Shown here: in pieces, positions 19,731-29,670 of the stretch
Layout of the letters: each line of letters opens with the position of its first letter
How positions within the stretch are numbered: the first letter of the stretch is position 1
Source of the DNA: Alphaproteobacteria bacterium
GTDB taxonomy: Bacteria; Pseudomonadota; Alphaproteobacteria; Sphingomonadales; Sphingomonadaceae
Assembly (NCBI GenBank): GCA_018823905.1
Contig: JAHJHL010000212.1
Coordinates: 1 to 58,511, forward strand
DNA: 58,511 nucleotides
Direction: 5' to 3'
Program-made: the position numbers and the translations under genes
The notes under the pieces: model-generated
What the model saw: the letters and a program-made list of their open reading frames with translations, nothing else
What the model was told of the DNA's origin: nothing
Database searches by the model: none

Positions 19731-21185
19731 TCAGCTTGCGCCCGTTTGCGGCAGCGCGCGGCGCCAGCCGCCGCGCCGATAAACCGCCCAAGCCATAGCC
19801 AGCGACGCGAGCGAGGACAGCGGGAAGCTCCACCAAATGGCGTCGGCGCCGAGGATTGGATAGGCGAAATAATAGATGCCGAAGCGGATCGGGAACATCG
19901 ACAGCGCGAGGATGATCAGCGGCGGGACGACCGAACCATTGGCGCGCAGGGTGCCGATGATGACGATGGTGGTCCCGAACGGCAGGAAGGTCCAGGTCGC
20001 GATATACTGGATATGGCGCGATACCTCGATCGCCTCGCTACCGCTGCCGAGGAACAGCGCGAGCGCGGCGCGGTCGAACAGCAGGAGCAGCGCGATCAGC
20101 ACGCCGGTCATCGCAAGGTTGATCGTTATGCCGCTGTTGGTGATCGTCGAAACGCGATCCCAGCGCTGCGCGCCGATATTCTGCGCCGCCATCGCGCTGA
20201 CTGCGGCGCCAACCGCGAGCGCGGGCATCTGAATATAATTCCACAGCTGGAGCGTTGCACCATAGGCGGCGGCGGTGACCAGCCCCTCACGATTGACCAG
20301 CCCGACCATGACGAGCCCCGCACCCGAAATCACCAGCATCTGCGCGCCCATCGGCAGCCCGCGCATGATGATGAAGCGCAGCTCGCGCCAGCTAGGCGCC
20401 AGATAGGCCAATTCACCGTCGCGCAGGCGGAGCGGATGATCCTTGGCATAGAACCAGATGATCATGCCGATCAGGCTGATCGTCCCGGCAATCGCGGTCG
20501 CCAGCGCACTGCCCGCGATGCCGAGGCGTGGGATGGGGCCGAGCCCGAGGATCAGCACCGGGTTCAGGACAATGTCGATGACGACGGCCAGCACCATAAA
20601 GCGCAGCGGAGTGACCGCGTCCCCGGCGCCGCGCGAGGCCATCATCAGCGTCACCGAAATCATGCTGGCAGGGATCGCGACAAAGGTGACGCGCAGATAA
20701 TCATGCGCCAGCGCAAAGGCTTCGGGCGGGGTTTCGAGCAGGCGCAATATCGCGTCGGAGGTGAACCAGCCGACGACCGCGATGACGACCGCGAACAGCG
20801 CGGCGAGCCCGATCGCACCGCCCGCGGCGCGGCGCGCCGCATCGATGTCGCCGCGCCCGATCGCTTGCCCGATCAGCACCGTTGCCGCCATGCCGAAGCC
20901 GAAAAAGGTCGCGAACATCAGGAACATGATGATGTTGGCATTGGCGGTCGCGGCGAGCGCGCTGTTGCCCAGGAACTGCCCGACCCAGATCGAATTGACC
21001 GAGCCGGAGAGGGTTTGCAGGACGTTCGATGCGAGCGTCGGGAGCGCGAAGATGATCAGCGTTTTGGCGATTGGTCCGCTGGTCAGGTCCATGCCACCGC
21101 GCGCGGTCTGGCGCGGGGGGACTGGCGCCGAGGCGGGATCGCTGGCGACGGCGACGGGGGTGGGGGTGACGGGTTTGCCGGTCAC
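19731..21185 (-). CDS. MATE family efflux transporter
   Basis: Cation-coupled multidrug/toxin exporter of the inner membrane, about 484 residues with 12 helices in two MatE repeats. Typical segments are FALPTLASNVLQTLSGSVNSIW, GQAIGRGDIDAARRA and GAAVSAMAAQNIGAQ (the repeat-2 counterpart). The start is taken as the GTG at 21185 after GGAGG; an in-frame ATG at 21254 would lie in a palindromic repeat, and an internal ATG (MDLTSGPIAKTL) is also possible. It lies just upstream of the LytS/LytTR pair on the same strand, so co-regulation is plausible. Substrate unknown. Confidence 0.92.
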   Translation of the reverse strand: MTGKPVTPTPVAVASDPASAPVPPRQTARGGMDLTSGPIAKTLIIFALPTLASNVLQTLSGSVNSIWVGQFLGNSALAATANANIIMFLMFATFFGFGMAATVLIGQAIGRGDIDAARRAAGGAIGLAALFAVVIAVVGWFTSDAILRLLETPPEAFALAHDYLRVTFVAIPASMISVTLMMASRGAGDAVTPLRFMVLAVVIDIVLNPVLILGLGPIPRLGIAGSALATAIAGTISLIGMIIWFYAKDHPLRLRDGELAYLAPSWRELRFIIMRGLPMGAQMLVISGAGLVMVGLVNREGLVTAAAYGATLQLWNYIQMPALAVGAAVSAMAAQNIGAQRWDRVSTITNSGITINLAMTGVLIALLLLFDRAALALFLGSGSEAIEVSRHIQYIATWTFLPFGTTIVIIGTLRANGSVVPPLIILALSMFPIRFGIYYFAYPILGADAIWWSFPLSSLASLAMAWAVYRRGGWRRALPQTGAS

Positions 21186-21194
21186 TTCGTCATT

Positions 21195-21377
21195 CCTCCC
21201 CGGAACGGGGAGGGGCCCCGGAGGGGCTGAGGGGCCGCAAGGTTTCGATCTCAAATAACGGCATATTGGCGAGAGGCTGCGACCCCTCCGTCACGCCTTC
21301 GGCGCGCCACCTCCCCGTTCCGGGGAGGATCGAAGGGGTCAGCCGTCCCGGCTGCCACCTCCCCGCGAGCGGGGAGG
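21195..21377. repeat. Three CCTCCCC...GGGGAGG palindromes between valS and the MATE gene
   Basis: Palindromes occur at 21195-21213, 21310-21328 and 21358-21377. Each is CCTCCCC and GGGGAGG around a 5-6 base centre (GGAAC, GTTCC or GCGAGC). Further GGGGCCCC-type self-complementary sequence fills the gaps. They are probably mobile-like extragenic palindromes; the first supplies the MATE ribosome site. Confidence 0.7.
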
Positions 21378-21392
21378 ATTTGGCGTGTTCGC

Positions 21393-24233
21393 TCACCCCA
21401 GCCTTGCCAGCGCGGCGGTCAGGCGGTCAGCCTCAGCTTCTTTCGCGGCATGGTCGGCGCGCGCCTTGTCGACGGCTTCGGGTTTTGCGCGTTCGACGAA
21501 CGACGGGTTGTTCAGGCGACCCGCGAGGCCGTCGCGTTCCTTCGCAGCGGCGGCGAGCGCCTTGCTCAGGCGGTCGCGTTCGGCGGCGATGTCGATGACG
21601 CCTTCGAGGGGGACGGTGATCGTTTCGCCCTCAACGACAAGCTGTGCCGAGGCGCCTGCGGGCGCGGGGTCGAAGCTTACGCTCTCGAGGCGCGCGAGAC
21701 GGTCGAGCTGTGCGGCGAGCTTGTCGGTGCGGCCCTTCAGCGACGCCGGGAAATGCGCCGTCAGGCGCGCACCCGGCGGCAGGCCGAGTTCCGCCTTTGC
21801 ACCGCGAAGTTCACTGACCAGCTTGATCAGCCAGTCGATGTCGGCACTGGCGTCGGCATCGCGCGTCGCGTCCGGCGCGGGCCATTTGGCGGTGATCAGC
21901 GGGTAATCGGCGCGGTCACCTAGGCCCGTCCACAGTTCCTCGGTGATGAAGGGCATAAAGGGGTGAAGCATGACGAGGATCTGGTCGAGCACCCAGCCGG
22001 CGACCGCCTTCGTCTCTTCGTCGATCGCGCCCTTGATCAGCTCCAGATACCAGTCGCAGAAACGATCCCACGCAAAGCTGTAGATCGCGTTCGCGGCCTC
22101 GTCGAAACGATAGGCGGCGAAGGCGGTTTCCATCGCGGTGACGGTCGCCGCCACCTCGCCGATGATCCAGCGGTTGACGGGCAGGGTGGCGGTGGGTGCT
22201 TCGAGGGTGGTCGAGGCCGAAATGCCATTGGCTTCGCAGAAGCGCGCGGCGTTCCACAGCTTGGTCGCAAAGTTGCGGTAGCCCGCGAGGCGCGCGTCAT
22301 CCATCTTGATGTCGCGGCCCTGACTTTCCATCGCCGCCATGAAGAAGCGCAGCGCGTCGGCGCCATATTGGTCGATCAGCCCGAGCGGATCGACGACATT
22401 GCCCTTCGACTTCGACATCTTCGCGCCGTCGGGCGCGCGGACGAGGCCGTGGAGGTAGAGCGTCTTCCACGGCACATCGCCCATGAACTCCATCCCCTGC
22501 ATCGCCATGCGCGCATCCCAGAAGAACAGGATGTCGAAGCCGGAGATGAGGACGTCGTTGGGGTAGTGGCGCTTGACGAGGTCAGTGTCCTCGGGCCAGC
22601 CGAGGGTGGCGAAGGGCCAGAGGGCGGAGGAGAACCAGGTGTCGAGGACGTCGGAGTCTCGCTCCAGTGTGAGCGGCTTGAGATGTTCGTATTTGTATGA
22701 CTCAGGCGCAAAACTGATCTCGGGTTCGCTTACGCCATAATAGTCGGCCGCCAGCTTACGCGCTTCATTTTCGTCTGCCGCAACGATGACGTGTTCCTTG
22801 TCAAAAACACTCAAGAAAAACTCAGGATCAACGTCGCCATCCGACGGCGATTTTTGCAGTCGTTCAACTTCTTTCTGTGTTGCTTCCTTGCTCGCGCAAT
22901 ACCAAGCCGGAATCCGGTGACCCCACCAAAGCTGGCGCGAGACGCACCACGGCTGGATATTTTCCATCCAGTTGAAGAAGGTTTTTTCCCACGTCTTGGG
23001 GACGATGTTGATGCGCCCGTCGCGCACCGCCGCCATCGGCGGCTGCGCCAGCGTTTCGGCATCGACATACCATTGGTCGGTCAGCCAGGGCTCGATCACC
23101 ACGCCGCCGCGGTCGCCGAAGGGGGTCTGGATCGTGCGCGGCTCGGCGTCGTGCGCGTTGCCGTCTTTGTCGACATGCGGGAACAGGAAGCCCGCTTCCT
23201 TCATCCGCTGCACGACCAGTTCGCGCGCGCCGTCGATGCCGTCGCGCTTGAAGCGGTGGAGACCGAGATATTCGGCCGGGATCAGCCCGTCGCTCGTCTG
23301 GATGACGTTCGCGTCGCCATCGAGCATATTGAGCATCTCAGCGGGCTTGAAGCCCGCGCGCTTGCCGACGTCGAAGTCGTTGAAATCATGTCCCGGCGTG
23401 ATCTTCACCGCACCCGAACCGAGCTCGGGATCGGCATGTTCGTCGGCCACGATCTTGAAGCGGCGGCCGGTGAGCGGCTGGAGGATGTCCTTGCCGATCA
23501 CGCTCTGGTAGCGTGCGTCGTCGGGATGCACCGCGACCGCCATGTCGGCGAGCATCGTTTCGGGGCGCGTCGTCGCGACCTCGATATAATCGCGCCCGTC
23601 ATCGAGCGTTACGCCGTCGGCGAGCGGATATTTGAAATGCCAGAAGCCGCCCTGAATCTCGTGCGTCTCGACCTCGAGGTCCGAAATCGCGGTCTTGAGC
23701 TTCGGATCCCAGTTCACGAGGCGCTTGTCGCGGTAGATCAGGCCCTTTTTGTGGAGGTCGACGAACACCTTGACCACCGCGGCGGTGAAATGCGGGTCCA
23801 TCGTAAATTGCTCGCGGCTCCAGTCCATCGAGCAGCCGAGGCGGCGGAGCTGGCCGGTGATCTGGCCACCGCTTTCTGCCTTCCACTGCCACACCTTGTC
23901 GATGAAATCTTCGCGGCTGTAATTGGTGCGTTTGTCCTGGCTCGCCTCCAGCTGGCGCTCGACGACCATCTGCGTCGCGATGCCGGCATGGTCCATGCCG
24001 ACCACCCACAGCGCATCCTTGCCGCGCAAGCGTTCGTAGCGGACGAGCACGTCCTGCAACGTGTTGTCGAGCGCATGGCCGATGTGCAGCGCGCCGGTGA
24101 CGTTCGGCGGCGGGTTGACGATCGTGAAGGGGGTGGCGTCGGGGCGGTGCGGGCGAAACAGCCCGCGGCTTTCCCATGCGTGAGCCCATTTCGCCTCAAT
24201 CGCGGCGGGATCGAATGTTTTTTCCATCGGCAT
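21393..24233 (-). CDS. valS: Valyl-tRNA synthetase
   Basis: Class I aminoacyl-tRNA synthetase charging tRNA-Val, with editing of misactivated Thr. The protein is about 946 residues. It has the HIGH motif in [16 protein letters not shown], the CP1 editing domain ([17 protein letters not shown]), the [11 protein letters not shown] segment, KMSKS in [14 protein letters not shown], an anticodon-binding domain, and a C-terminal coiled-coil arm ([21 protein letters not shown]). The start is MPMEKTFDP or the ATG two codons later. Confidence 0.98.
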   Translation of the reverse strand: MPMEKTFDPAAIEAKWAHAWESRGLFRPHRPDATPFTIVNPPPNVTGALHIGHALDNTLQDVLVRYERLRGKDALWVVGMDHAGIATQMVVERQLEASQDKRTNYSREDFIDKVWQWKAESGGQITGQLRRLGCSMDWSREQFTMDPHFTAAVVKVFVDLHKKGLIYRDKRLVNWDPKLKTAISDLEVETHEIQGGFWHFKYPLADGVTLDDGRDYIEVATTRPETMLADMAVAVHPDDARYQSVIGKDILQPLTGRRFKIVADEHADPELGSGAVKITPGHDFNDFDVGKRAGFKPAEMLNMLDGDANVIQTSDGLIPAEYLGLHRFKRDGIDGARELVVQRMKEAGFLFPHVDKDGNAHDAEPRTIQTPFGDRGGVVIEPWLTDQWYVDAETLAQPPMAAVRDGRINIVPKTWEKTFFNWMENIQPWCVSRQLWWGHRIPAWYCASKEATQKEVERLQKSPSDGDVDPEFFLSVFDKEHVIVAADENEARKLAADYYGVSEPEISFAPESYKYEHLKPLTLERDSDVLDTWFSSALWPFATLGWPEDTDLVKRHYPNDVLISGFDILFFWDARMAMQGMEFMGDVPWKTLYLHGLVRAPDGAKMSKSKGNVVDPLGLIDQYGADALRFFMAAMESQGRDIKMDDARLAGYRNFATKLWNAARFCEANGISASTTLEAPTATLPVNRWIIGEVAATVTAMETAFAAYRFDEAANAIYSFAWDRFCDWYLELIKGAIDEETKAVAGWVLDQILVMLHPFMPFITEELWTGLGDRADYPLITAKWPAPDATRDADASADIDWLIKLVSELRGAKAELGLPPGARLTAHFPASLKGRTDKLAAQLDRLARLESVSFDPAPAGASAQLVVEGETITVPLEGVIDIAAERDRLSKALAAAAKERDGLAGRLNNPSFVERAKPEAVDKARADHAAKEAEADRLTAALARLG

Positions 24234-24304
24234 AGTGCGCCGCGCTTTGCCAGCCATGGTGCGGCGCGGCAAGGGGGAACCCACGCGCAATCAAAGACAC
24301 CCGT

Positions 24305-24386
24305 GTCCCCGCTAAGGCGGGGACCGTTATCGGCCTTGCCCTACCTCGCTGCGTAAACCTCCAGCGGCCCCCGCCTTCGCGGGGGC
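24305..24386. repeat. Pair of GC-rich hairpins between the S9 peptidase and valS
   Basis: GTCCCCGC..GCGGGGAC (24305-24324, imperfect by two central bases) and GCCCCCGC-CTTC-GCGGGGGC (24367-24386) are short palindromes of the kind dispersed in sphingomonad intergenic DNA. Neither has a T-run. They lie in the 164-base gap after the S9 peptidase gene and before valS on the minus strand. Confidence 0.55.
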
Positions 24387-24397
24387 GACGACGGGAG

Positions 24398-26464
24398 CTA
24401 CTTCTTCAAATACTTCCCCATCCACCCGAACACCGTCTGATACCATTGCACGCTGTTCTGGCCCTTCAGGATCCAGTGGTTCTCGTCGGGAAAGACCAGC
24501 AGTTCGCCCTCGACGCCCTGCCGCTGCAACGCGTGAAACGCCGCGAGGCTCTGGCTGTACGGGATGCGGAAGTCCTTTTCGCCGTGGATCACCAGCGTCG
24601 GGGTCTTCCACTTCGTCACATGGTTCACCGGGTTCCATTTCTCGCCCTCGGCGCGCTGCCACCAGGGGCCGCCATGATCGTATTCGTCAAACCATGTTTC
24701 CTCGGTCTCGAACGCCATGGCGCGAAGGTCAAATACCCCGGCATGGTTGACCAGACATTTGAAGCCATCGGGCCAGTTGCCCGCGATCCAGTTCATCATA
24801 TAGCCGCCGTAAGACCCACCAAGTGCGCAGGCGTTGGCGGTATCGACATTAACGTCCTGCGTCCCAGCCGCGGCGAGGCCGAGCTTGAGGTCTTCGAGCG
24901 GCTTGCCGCCCCAATCCTGGTTGATGCTGTCGGTGAACGCCTGTCCGTAACCGGTCGAACCGTGGAAATCGACGCTGACCGCGGCATAGCCCGGCGCCGA
25001 AAACAGCCGCGGGTTCCAGCGCGTCGACCAGCTGTTGCCAAAGCTGCCCTGCGGACCGCCATGGACGAGGAAGGCGACCGGGATTTTACCCTTGGTACCG
25101 GCGGGTTTGACGATCTGGCCCCACACGGTGTCGCCGTTGGCGCCTTTGAAGCTGAACCTTTTGGCATCGACGGGGTCGATCTCGGCGAGCTGGGCGCGGT
25201 TGACGTCGGTCAGGCGGGTGACCTTGCCCTTGCCATCGCGGACGAACAGGTCCGTCGGCACCGCGATGCTGTTGCGCGAATAGAGCAGGGCGCCGCCGGG
25301 CAGCGGGGTGACGTCGCCGATATTGCCCTCATAGGCCTCGGTCGAGGCCTTGAGCTTGGTCACTTTGCCGGTCTTCACATCGACGCGGAAAACAGGGTGG
25401 TCGAGCACGTCCTGCGCAGTGACATAGAGCGACTTGCTGTCGGCTGCCCACGCGATCGAACCGACCGAGCGGTCCCATGCGTCGGTCAGCTTGCGCGTTT
25501 CGCCGGTCGAAAGGTCGCGCAGCATCAGCACCTGCCGGTCGGCCTCATACCCCGGGCGCGCCATCGCGGCATAGGCCAGCCATTTGCCGTCGGGGGAGGG
25601 GGCGGGCAGCGTATCGGTCGCCTTGTTCTCCGCGGTCAAATTCTGCGGCATCATCCGGCTGTCGACCAGCCAGCTGTAGATATCGAGGTTGGTGGACCGT
25701 GGCTCGTCCTTGTCGGCCTTACGCAGCGTGAAGAACACGGTGCGACTGTCGGCGCCCCACGCGAGTTCTTCGCCGCCGCCGAAGGGCTTCGACGGGCTGT
25801 CGCCGATCAATCCGCCATCGACCGCGCGCGCGGTCGTGGCCTTACCGCCGTCGAGGTTGAAGACGAAGGGACGGCTGTAGGTGCCGGGGGTTTCCCAGCT
25901 GTCCCAATGGCGCACGAAACCCGCGCCATCCTTGTACAGGCGGCCGGTGCCGGGGCCGGGGAGGGCGCCATTGTCCTTCGCATCGCAGCCGAAGTCGGTG
26001 CATTCGCGCGGCACGTCGCCCCAGGCGAGCAGGCGCTTGCCGTCGGGCGAGATTTTGAAGCCCGAGATATCGGCAACGGTGTCGGTGACCTGCGCCGCGG
26101 CGGCGCCGACCTGCGGATCGACCCGCCACACCTGGCTTTTGCCCGAGGCGTTGGAGAGGAAATAGAGGCTACCGTCGGGGTGAAAGGTGGGGGCGGTTTC
26201 ATTTTTGTCGGCGGTATCGGCGACGCGCACCGGCGCGGTGTCCTTTGCATTGCGGTCGACCAGCCAGAGACCGGTCGCGCGCTTGTACGTCGCGGCCTCG
26301 GTCTCGGTCATCTGAAACACCACCCAGCGCCCGTCGGGCGACGCGGTCGGCGCCGCGACGCGCTTGAGCGTTGCCAGATCGACCTCGGTCATCGGCCGGG
26401 CAAAGGCAGGGGTGGACAAGGCGGCGGCGAGCGCGATTGCGCTGATCAGGATATGGTTTCGCAT
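24398..26464 (-). CDS. S9 family serine peptidase (acyl-peptidase/DPP-like)
   Basis: A 688-residue periplasmic peptidase. It has a signal peptide (MRNHILISAIALAAALSTPAFA), an N-terminal beta-propeller (residues 30-420, with repeated SPDGKWLAY and WAADSKSLYV blade motifs), and an alpha/beta hydrolase domain. The catalytic Ser is in GGSYGGYMMNW, the Asp in HGEKDFRIPYSQS, and the His in PDENHWI. Family members cleave di- or acyl-peptides from the N-terminus of oligopeptides. A pair of Cys (CTDFGCDAKD) in the propeller may be disulfide-linked. Confidence 0.94.
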   Translation of the reverse strand: MRNHILISAIALAAALSTPAFARPMTEVDLATLKRVAAPTASPDGRWVVFQMTETEAATYKRATGLWLVDRNAKDTAPVRVADTADKNETAPTFHPDGSLYFLSNASGKSQVWRVDPQVGAAAAQVTDTVADISGFKISPDGKRLLAWGDVPRECTDFGCDAKDNGALPGPGTGRLYKDGAGFVRHWDSWETPGTYSRPFVFNLDGGKATTARAVDGGLIGDSPSKPFGGGEELAWGADSRTVFFTLRKADKDEPRSTNLDIYSWLVDSRMMPQNLTAENKATDTLPAPSPDGKWLAYAAMARPGYEADRQVLMLRDLSTGETRKLTDAWDRSVGSIAWAADSKSLYVTAQDVLDHPVFRVDVKTGKVTKLKASTEAYEGNIGDVTPLPGGALLYSRNSIAVPTDLFVRDGKGKVTRLTDVNRAQLAEIDPVDAKRFSFKGANGDTVWGQIVKPAGTKGKIPVAFLVHGGPQGSFGNSWSTRWNPRLFSAPGYAAVSVDFHGSTGYGQAFTDSINQDWGGKPLEDLKLGLAAAGTQDVNVDTANACALGGSYGGYMMNWIAGNWPDGFKCLVNHAGVFDLRAMAFETEETWFDEYDHGGPWWQRAEGEKWNPVNHVTKWKTPTLVIHGEKDFRIPYSQSLAAFHALQRQGVEGELLVFPDENHWILKGQNSVQWYQTVFGWMGKYLKK

Positions 26465-26651
26465 GAAAGCGGTTTAGCGGGGTAGCGACTGCGTTCAAGC
26501 ATGTTCGTCGCTTGAATGCAGGGGCAGAGATCGGTTTGCTGGCTCTGCTCCGCTCCGCTCAGCCGAGCGAGCAACCGGATATTTCAGACCGATCGCCATC
26601 TTTCACTGGCCCGCTAACCTTCTTTTAACCAGCCCCCCCCAACATCAACCT

Positions 26652-27350
26652 ATGCCTATTTACGGACATTTTCTGCCGTCGGCGACCACTGGCGACCAGC
26701 GTCAAGACGTGCGCCGAAAACTCAGCCTGCGTACCCGCGGCATGCAGCATGATGGCACCGGGATCGATGTACAGATTCACAATATCTCGGGAACCGGCCT
26801 GCTGTTCGAAAGCGACATCAAGCTGGTCGCCTGCGACCGGATCGAAATCGAGTTGCCGCATGGCGGCGACATCACGGCGGTTGTGATCTGGGCCAGCGGG
26901 CGGCTGTTCGGATGCCAGTTTGAAGGCCCGGTTTCGCCGGCGACGTTGAGCGCGGTCGAATTGAAAAGCGCCGTCGCCCCGCCGCCTGAGCCGACCACCG
27001 CTATCGAACCGACCCCCGGCGTTGACGAAGTTGACGCGGCCCCGCAAACCGACGACGCCTTCGGCGCCCGCCTTCAGCGGTTCCGCACTAAGGCCGGGCT
27101 CAGTCAGGCCGAGGTCGCCAAGCGTCTGGGTGTCAGTGCGCCGTCAATTTCGGGCTGGGAAAAGGGGCGAGCGCGCCCCAAGCGAGGCCGCCTTGTGAAA
27201 CTCGCAGCCCTTCTGGGTGTCCCGACCTCGGACCTGTTGGACGATGCCGAGCCCGAGGGGCTCCGGGAGTTGATCGACCGCAGCCGCGAAGAGATCGCGC
27301 GCGCTGCGGGCATCGGCGCCGACCGGGTGCGGATTATCGTCGAATATTAG
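26652..27350 (+). CDS. PilZ domain-XRE helix-turn-helix fusion regulator
   Basis: A 232-residue protein with two domains. The N-terminal part (about 14-100) resembles PilZ: an RRK segment (DVRRKLSLRTRG, matching the RxxxR end of the c-di-GMP switch) and then IHNISGTGLLFES (the D/NxSxxG motif). A Pro-rich linker (about 108-135) follows. The C-terminal part is an XRE helix-turn-helix (FRTKAGLSQAEVAKRLGVSA, SGWEKGRARPKRGRL), near residues 145-195. A short helical tail ends the protein. The natural reading is a DNA-binding regulator that responds to cyclic di-GMP, though the arginines are spaced imperfectly and binding is inferred. It is alone, converging on the amidohydrolase gene. Confidence 0.85.
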   Translation: MPIYGHFLPSATTGDQRQDVRRKLSLRTRGMQHDGTGIDVQIHNISGTGLLFESDIKLVACDRIEIELPHGGDITAVVIWASGRLFGCQFEGPVSPATLSAVELKSAVAPPPEPTTAIEPTPGVDEVDAAPQTDDAFGARLQRFRTKAGLSQAEVAKRLGVSAPSISGWEKGRARPKRGRLVKLAALLGVPTSDLLDDAEPEGLRELIDRSREEIARAAGIGADRVRIIVEY

Positions 27351-27355
27351 GGTTG

Positions 27356-28639
27356 CTAACGGACGATCACGCCGCCCTTCATCACATGGTCGATTTTTTC
27401 GAGCACGGAGATGTCGGCGAGTGGGTCGGCTTTCACCGCGACCAGATCGGCAAAGCGGCCCGGCACGATCGCGCCGATATCGCCGCGGCCCATCTCGACC
27501 GCGGCGCGGCCGGTGGCGGACTGGATTGCCTGCATCGGGGTCATGCCATATTTGACCATGTTGCGAAACTGGCGCGCGTTCAGCCCGTGCGGATAGACGC
27601 CGGCGTCGGTCGCGTAACCGATGTTGACCCCGATTTCGACCGCGCGGCGGAAGGCGACGCGCTGCGCGTCGGTGGTCTCGCGGTTCTTGCGCAGATATTC
27701 CTCGGGCCAGCCTTCCTTGGTGCCGACATCATCGATGTAGGTGCCATTGTAGATGTCCATCGCTAGCCAAGTGCCGCGCGTCTTGGCAAGCTGGAGCGCT
27801 TCTTCGTCAGCAAGGCTGGCGTGTTCGATGCTATCGACCCCGGCATTGATGGCGATCTTGATCCCTTCCGCGCCGTGCGCGTGTGCGGTAACCTTTTTGC
27901 CGCGGGCATGCGCCACTTTCACCACCGCGCGCAGATAATCTTCCGAAAGTTCGACCGCTCCGGGTTCGGTGCCGATCGCGAGCACGGCGCCAGTTGCGAT
28001 CGTCTTGATGAAATCGGCACCGCTATCGAGCAGAAAGGTTGTTTTCGCTGCCGCTTCCGCGGGCGTCGCGGCGACGCCCAGCCGCATATCGGACGGCAGC
28101 TGCTCGTTCGGGACGACGCCGTTCAGTTCACCGCCGCCCTTGGGCATCGTGATATAGGCACCGGCGACCCACATCCTCGGCCCCGGCACATCGCCGCGCT
28201 CGATCGCGTTGCGCAGCGTCACGTCGGTCAACCCGCGATAGGTGCCGACGTCGCGGACGCTGGTGAAACCCGCGTCGAGGGTAACGCGGGCGTTACGGGC
28301 GCCGACGAGGGCGGTTTCGGCAGGCGAGGCCTCGATCGGCGCGGCGAGGTCGGCGCTTTGGCCCAGATCGGCAAGGTGCGTGTGGAGGTCGATCAGTCCG
28401 GGCAGGACGGTGAAGCCCGACCAGTCGATCCGCGTTGCACCCGCAGGCGTCGCGCCGCATGGTGCAACCGCCTTAATCCGCTCGGCCTCGACCGTGATGC
28501 ACTGACCGGTGCGGACGTCATTGGTGACGCCGTCGATTAGCCGTCCGGCTTCAACATATAGCGTCTGCGCCGCCGCGGGCGTCGCGGCGAGGGTCGCCGC
28601 GAGCACCGCGATCAGATAGCGGTGTCGAACGCGTTGCAC
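27356..28639 (-). CDS. Secreted amidohydrolase (imidazolonepropionase-like)
   Basis: A 427-residue metal-dependent hydrolase. The GTG start at 28639 gives a convincing signal peptide (RVRHRYLIAVLAATLAATPAAA). Metal ligands follow the family order: HTHLAD after PGLIDL, a Lys in SGADFIKTIATG (possible carboxylated Lys), HAHGAEG and a later His in IEHASLAD, then the Asp of TDAGVYPHG. Substrates of this periplasmic group are often cyclic dipeptides or N-acyl amino acids; none is assignable here. The start overlaps the end of the upstream metallopeptidase gene by 28 bases, so translation is probably coupled. Confidence 0.87.
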   Translation of the reverse strand: MQRVRHRYLIAVLAATLAATPAAAQTLYVEAGRLIDGVTNDVRTGQCITVEAERIKAVAPCGATPAGATRIDWSGFTVLPGLIDLHTHLADLGQSADLAAPIEASPAETALVGARNARVTLDAGFTSVRDVGTYRGLTDVTLRNAIERGDVPGPRMWVAGAYITMPKGGGELNGVVPNEQLPSDMRLGVAATPAEAAAKTTFLLDSGADFIKTIATGAVLAIGTEPGAVELSEDYLRAVVKVAHARGKKVTAHAHGAEGIKIAINAGVDSIEHASLADEEALQLAKTRGTWLAMDIYNGTYIDDVGTKEGWPEEYLRKNRETTDAQRVAFRRAVEIGVNIGYATDAGVYPHGLNARQFRNMVKYGMTPMQAIQSATGRAAVEMGRGDIGAIVPGRFADLVAVKADPLADISVLEKIDHVMKGGVIVR

Positions 28640-29517
28640 TGGCGTGGATCCCCCGATTGCAGGCCGCGGCGCAGCCAGCTCATGCGCTGCTCGCTCGTGC
28701 CGTGGGTAAAGCTTTCGGGGACTGGACGCTGGCCCGCGGAGCGCATCAGCGTGTCGTCGCCGATCGCATTGGCGGCACGCATCGCTTCTTCCATATCGCC
28801 TGCTTCCATCACCGGCTGCCCCGCGGCGGTCTTTGCGCGCGCGGCCCAGACGCCCGCGTAGCAATCGGCCTGCAATTCCATGCGAACCTGCAGCTGATTA
28901 CCCTCGGCCTGCGAGGCGCGTTGCTGCGCCTGACGGACCTGGTTTGAAATGCCGCTGATCGTCTGGATATGATGGCCGACCTCATGCGCGATGACATAGG
29001 CCTGCGCCGCGTCGCCTGCCGCGCCGAACTTCTGTTCGAGCTCGCGGAAAAAGCTGGTGTCGAGGTAGACGCCTTGATCGGCGGGGCAATAGAAGGGCCC
29101 CATCGCGGCCTGCGCGGCGCCGCAACCCGAACTGTTTCGGTCAGTGAAGAAATTGAGCGTCGGCTTTTGGTAGCCGCTGATCAGCCCCTCCCACACCGTG
29201 TGCGTCGATCCGAACACGTTACAGGCGAAACGCTCCGAAGCCGTGTCGCAGGCGACAGCGCCGCCGCCGCGGCTGTCCGCTGCGGGATCGGCGGTGCCAC
29301 CGCCACTGCTGAGCATATTGGCGCCGGGGCCGAGCAGGAAAAAGGCAACCGCGCCGATCAGCAGGATCGTGCCGCAGCCCATCTTGCGCCCGAGCAGCAT
29401 CGGCAGCAGGCCGATGAGCAAGCCGCCCATCCCGCCACCACCACCAAATCCGCCGCCGCCGCCGCCGCGGCCGAGGTCGCGAATATCGTCGCCGGGATCA
29501 TAATCGTCGAGGCGCAT
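28612..29517 (-). CDS. ypfJ: Neutral zinc metallopeptidase, YpfJ family
   Basis: A 301-residue membrane-anchored putative metallopeptidase (PF04228). The cytosolic N-terminus is Gly-rich (residues 15-35), followed by a hydrophobic segment (about 30-70) and a soluble domain. The zinc motif is HEVGHHIQ (near residue 160), preceded by the family segment YCPADQGVYLDTSFF. Two Cys pairs may stabilise the fold (CDTASERFAC, and CGAAQ with the CPADQ Cys). The N-terminal GGG-rich tract is typical. Its biological role is not established. Confidence 0.92.
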   Translation of the reverse strand: MRLDDYDPGDDIRDLGRGGGGGGFGGGGGMGGLLIGLLPMLLGRKMGCGTILLIGAVAFFLLGPGANMLSSGGGTADPAADSRGGGAVACDTASERFACNVFGSTHTVWEGLISGYQKPTLNFFTDRNSSGCGAAQAAMGPFYCPADQGVYLDTSFFRELEQKFGAAGDAAQAYVIAHEVGHHIQTISGISNQVRQAQQRASQAEGNQLQVRMELQADCYAGVWAARAKTAAGQPVMEAGDMEEAMRAANAIGDDTLMRSAGQRPVPESFTHGTSEQRMSWLRRGLQSGDPRQCNAFDTAI

Positions 29518-29670
29518 GGGGACTCTCCGCCGCTAAAGTGTCTGTTTCGTCCCGATAGTTACAGCAGCGACGGGCAATTGAAAGGGGCTTCGCGTTGGAC
29601 GCCGCCGTTGCAATGATCTATGCTGCGACGCACCAATTGCGCTGACGCGAACCAAAGGATTCCCGTTTTC

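Noticed and set aside
24446-26485. A 679-codon plus-strand frame over the S9 peptidase gene
   Set aside because: Antisense of a gene with clear catalytic triad; no independent start or motif.
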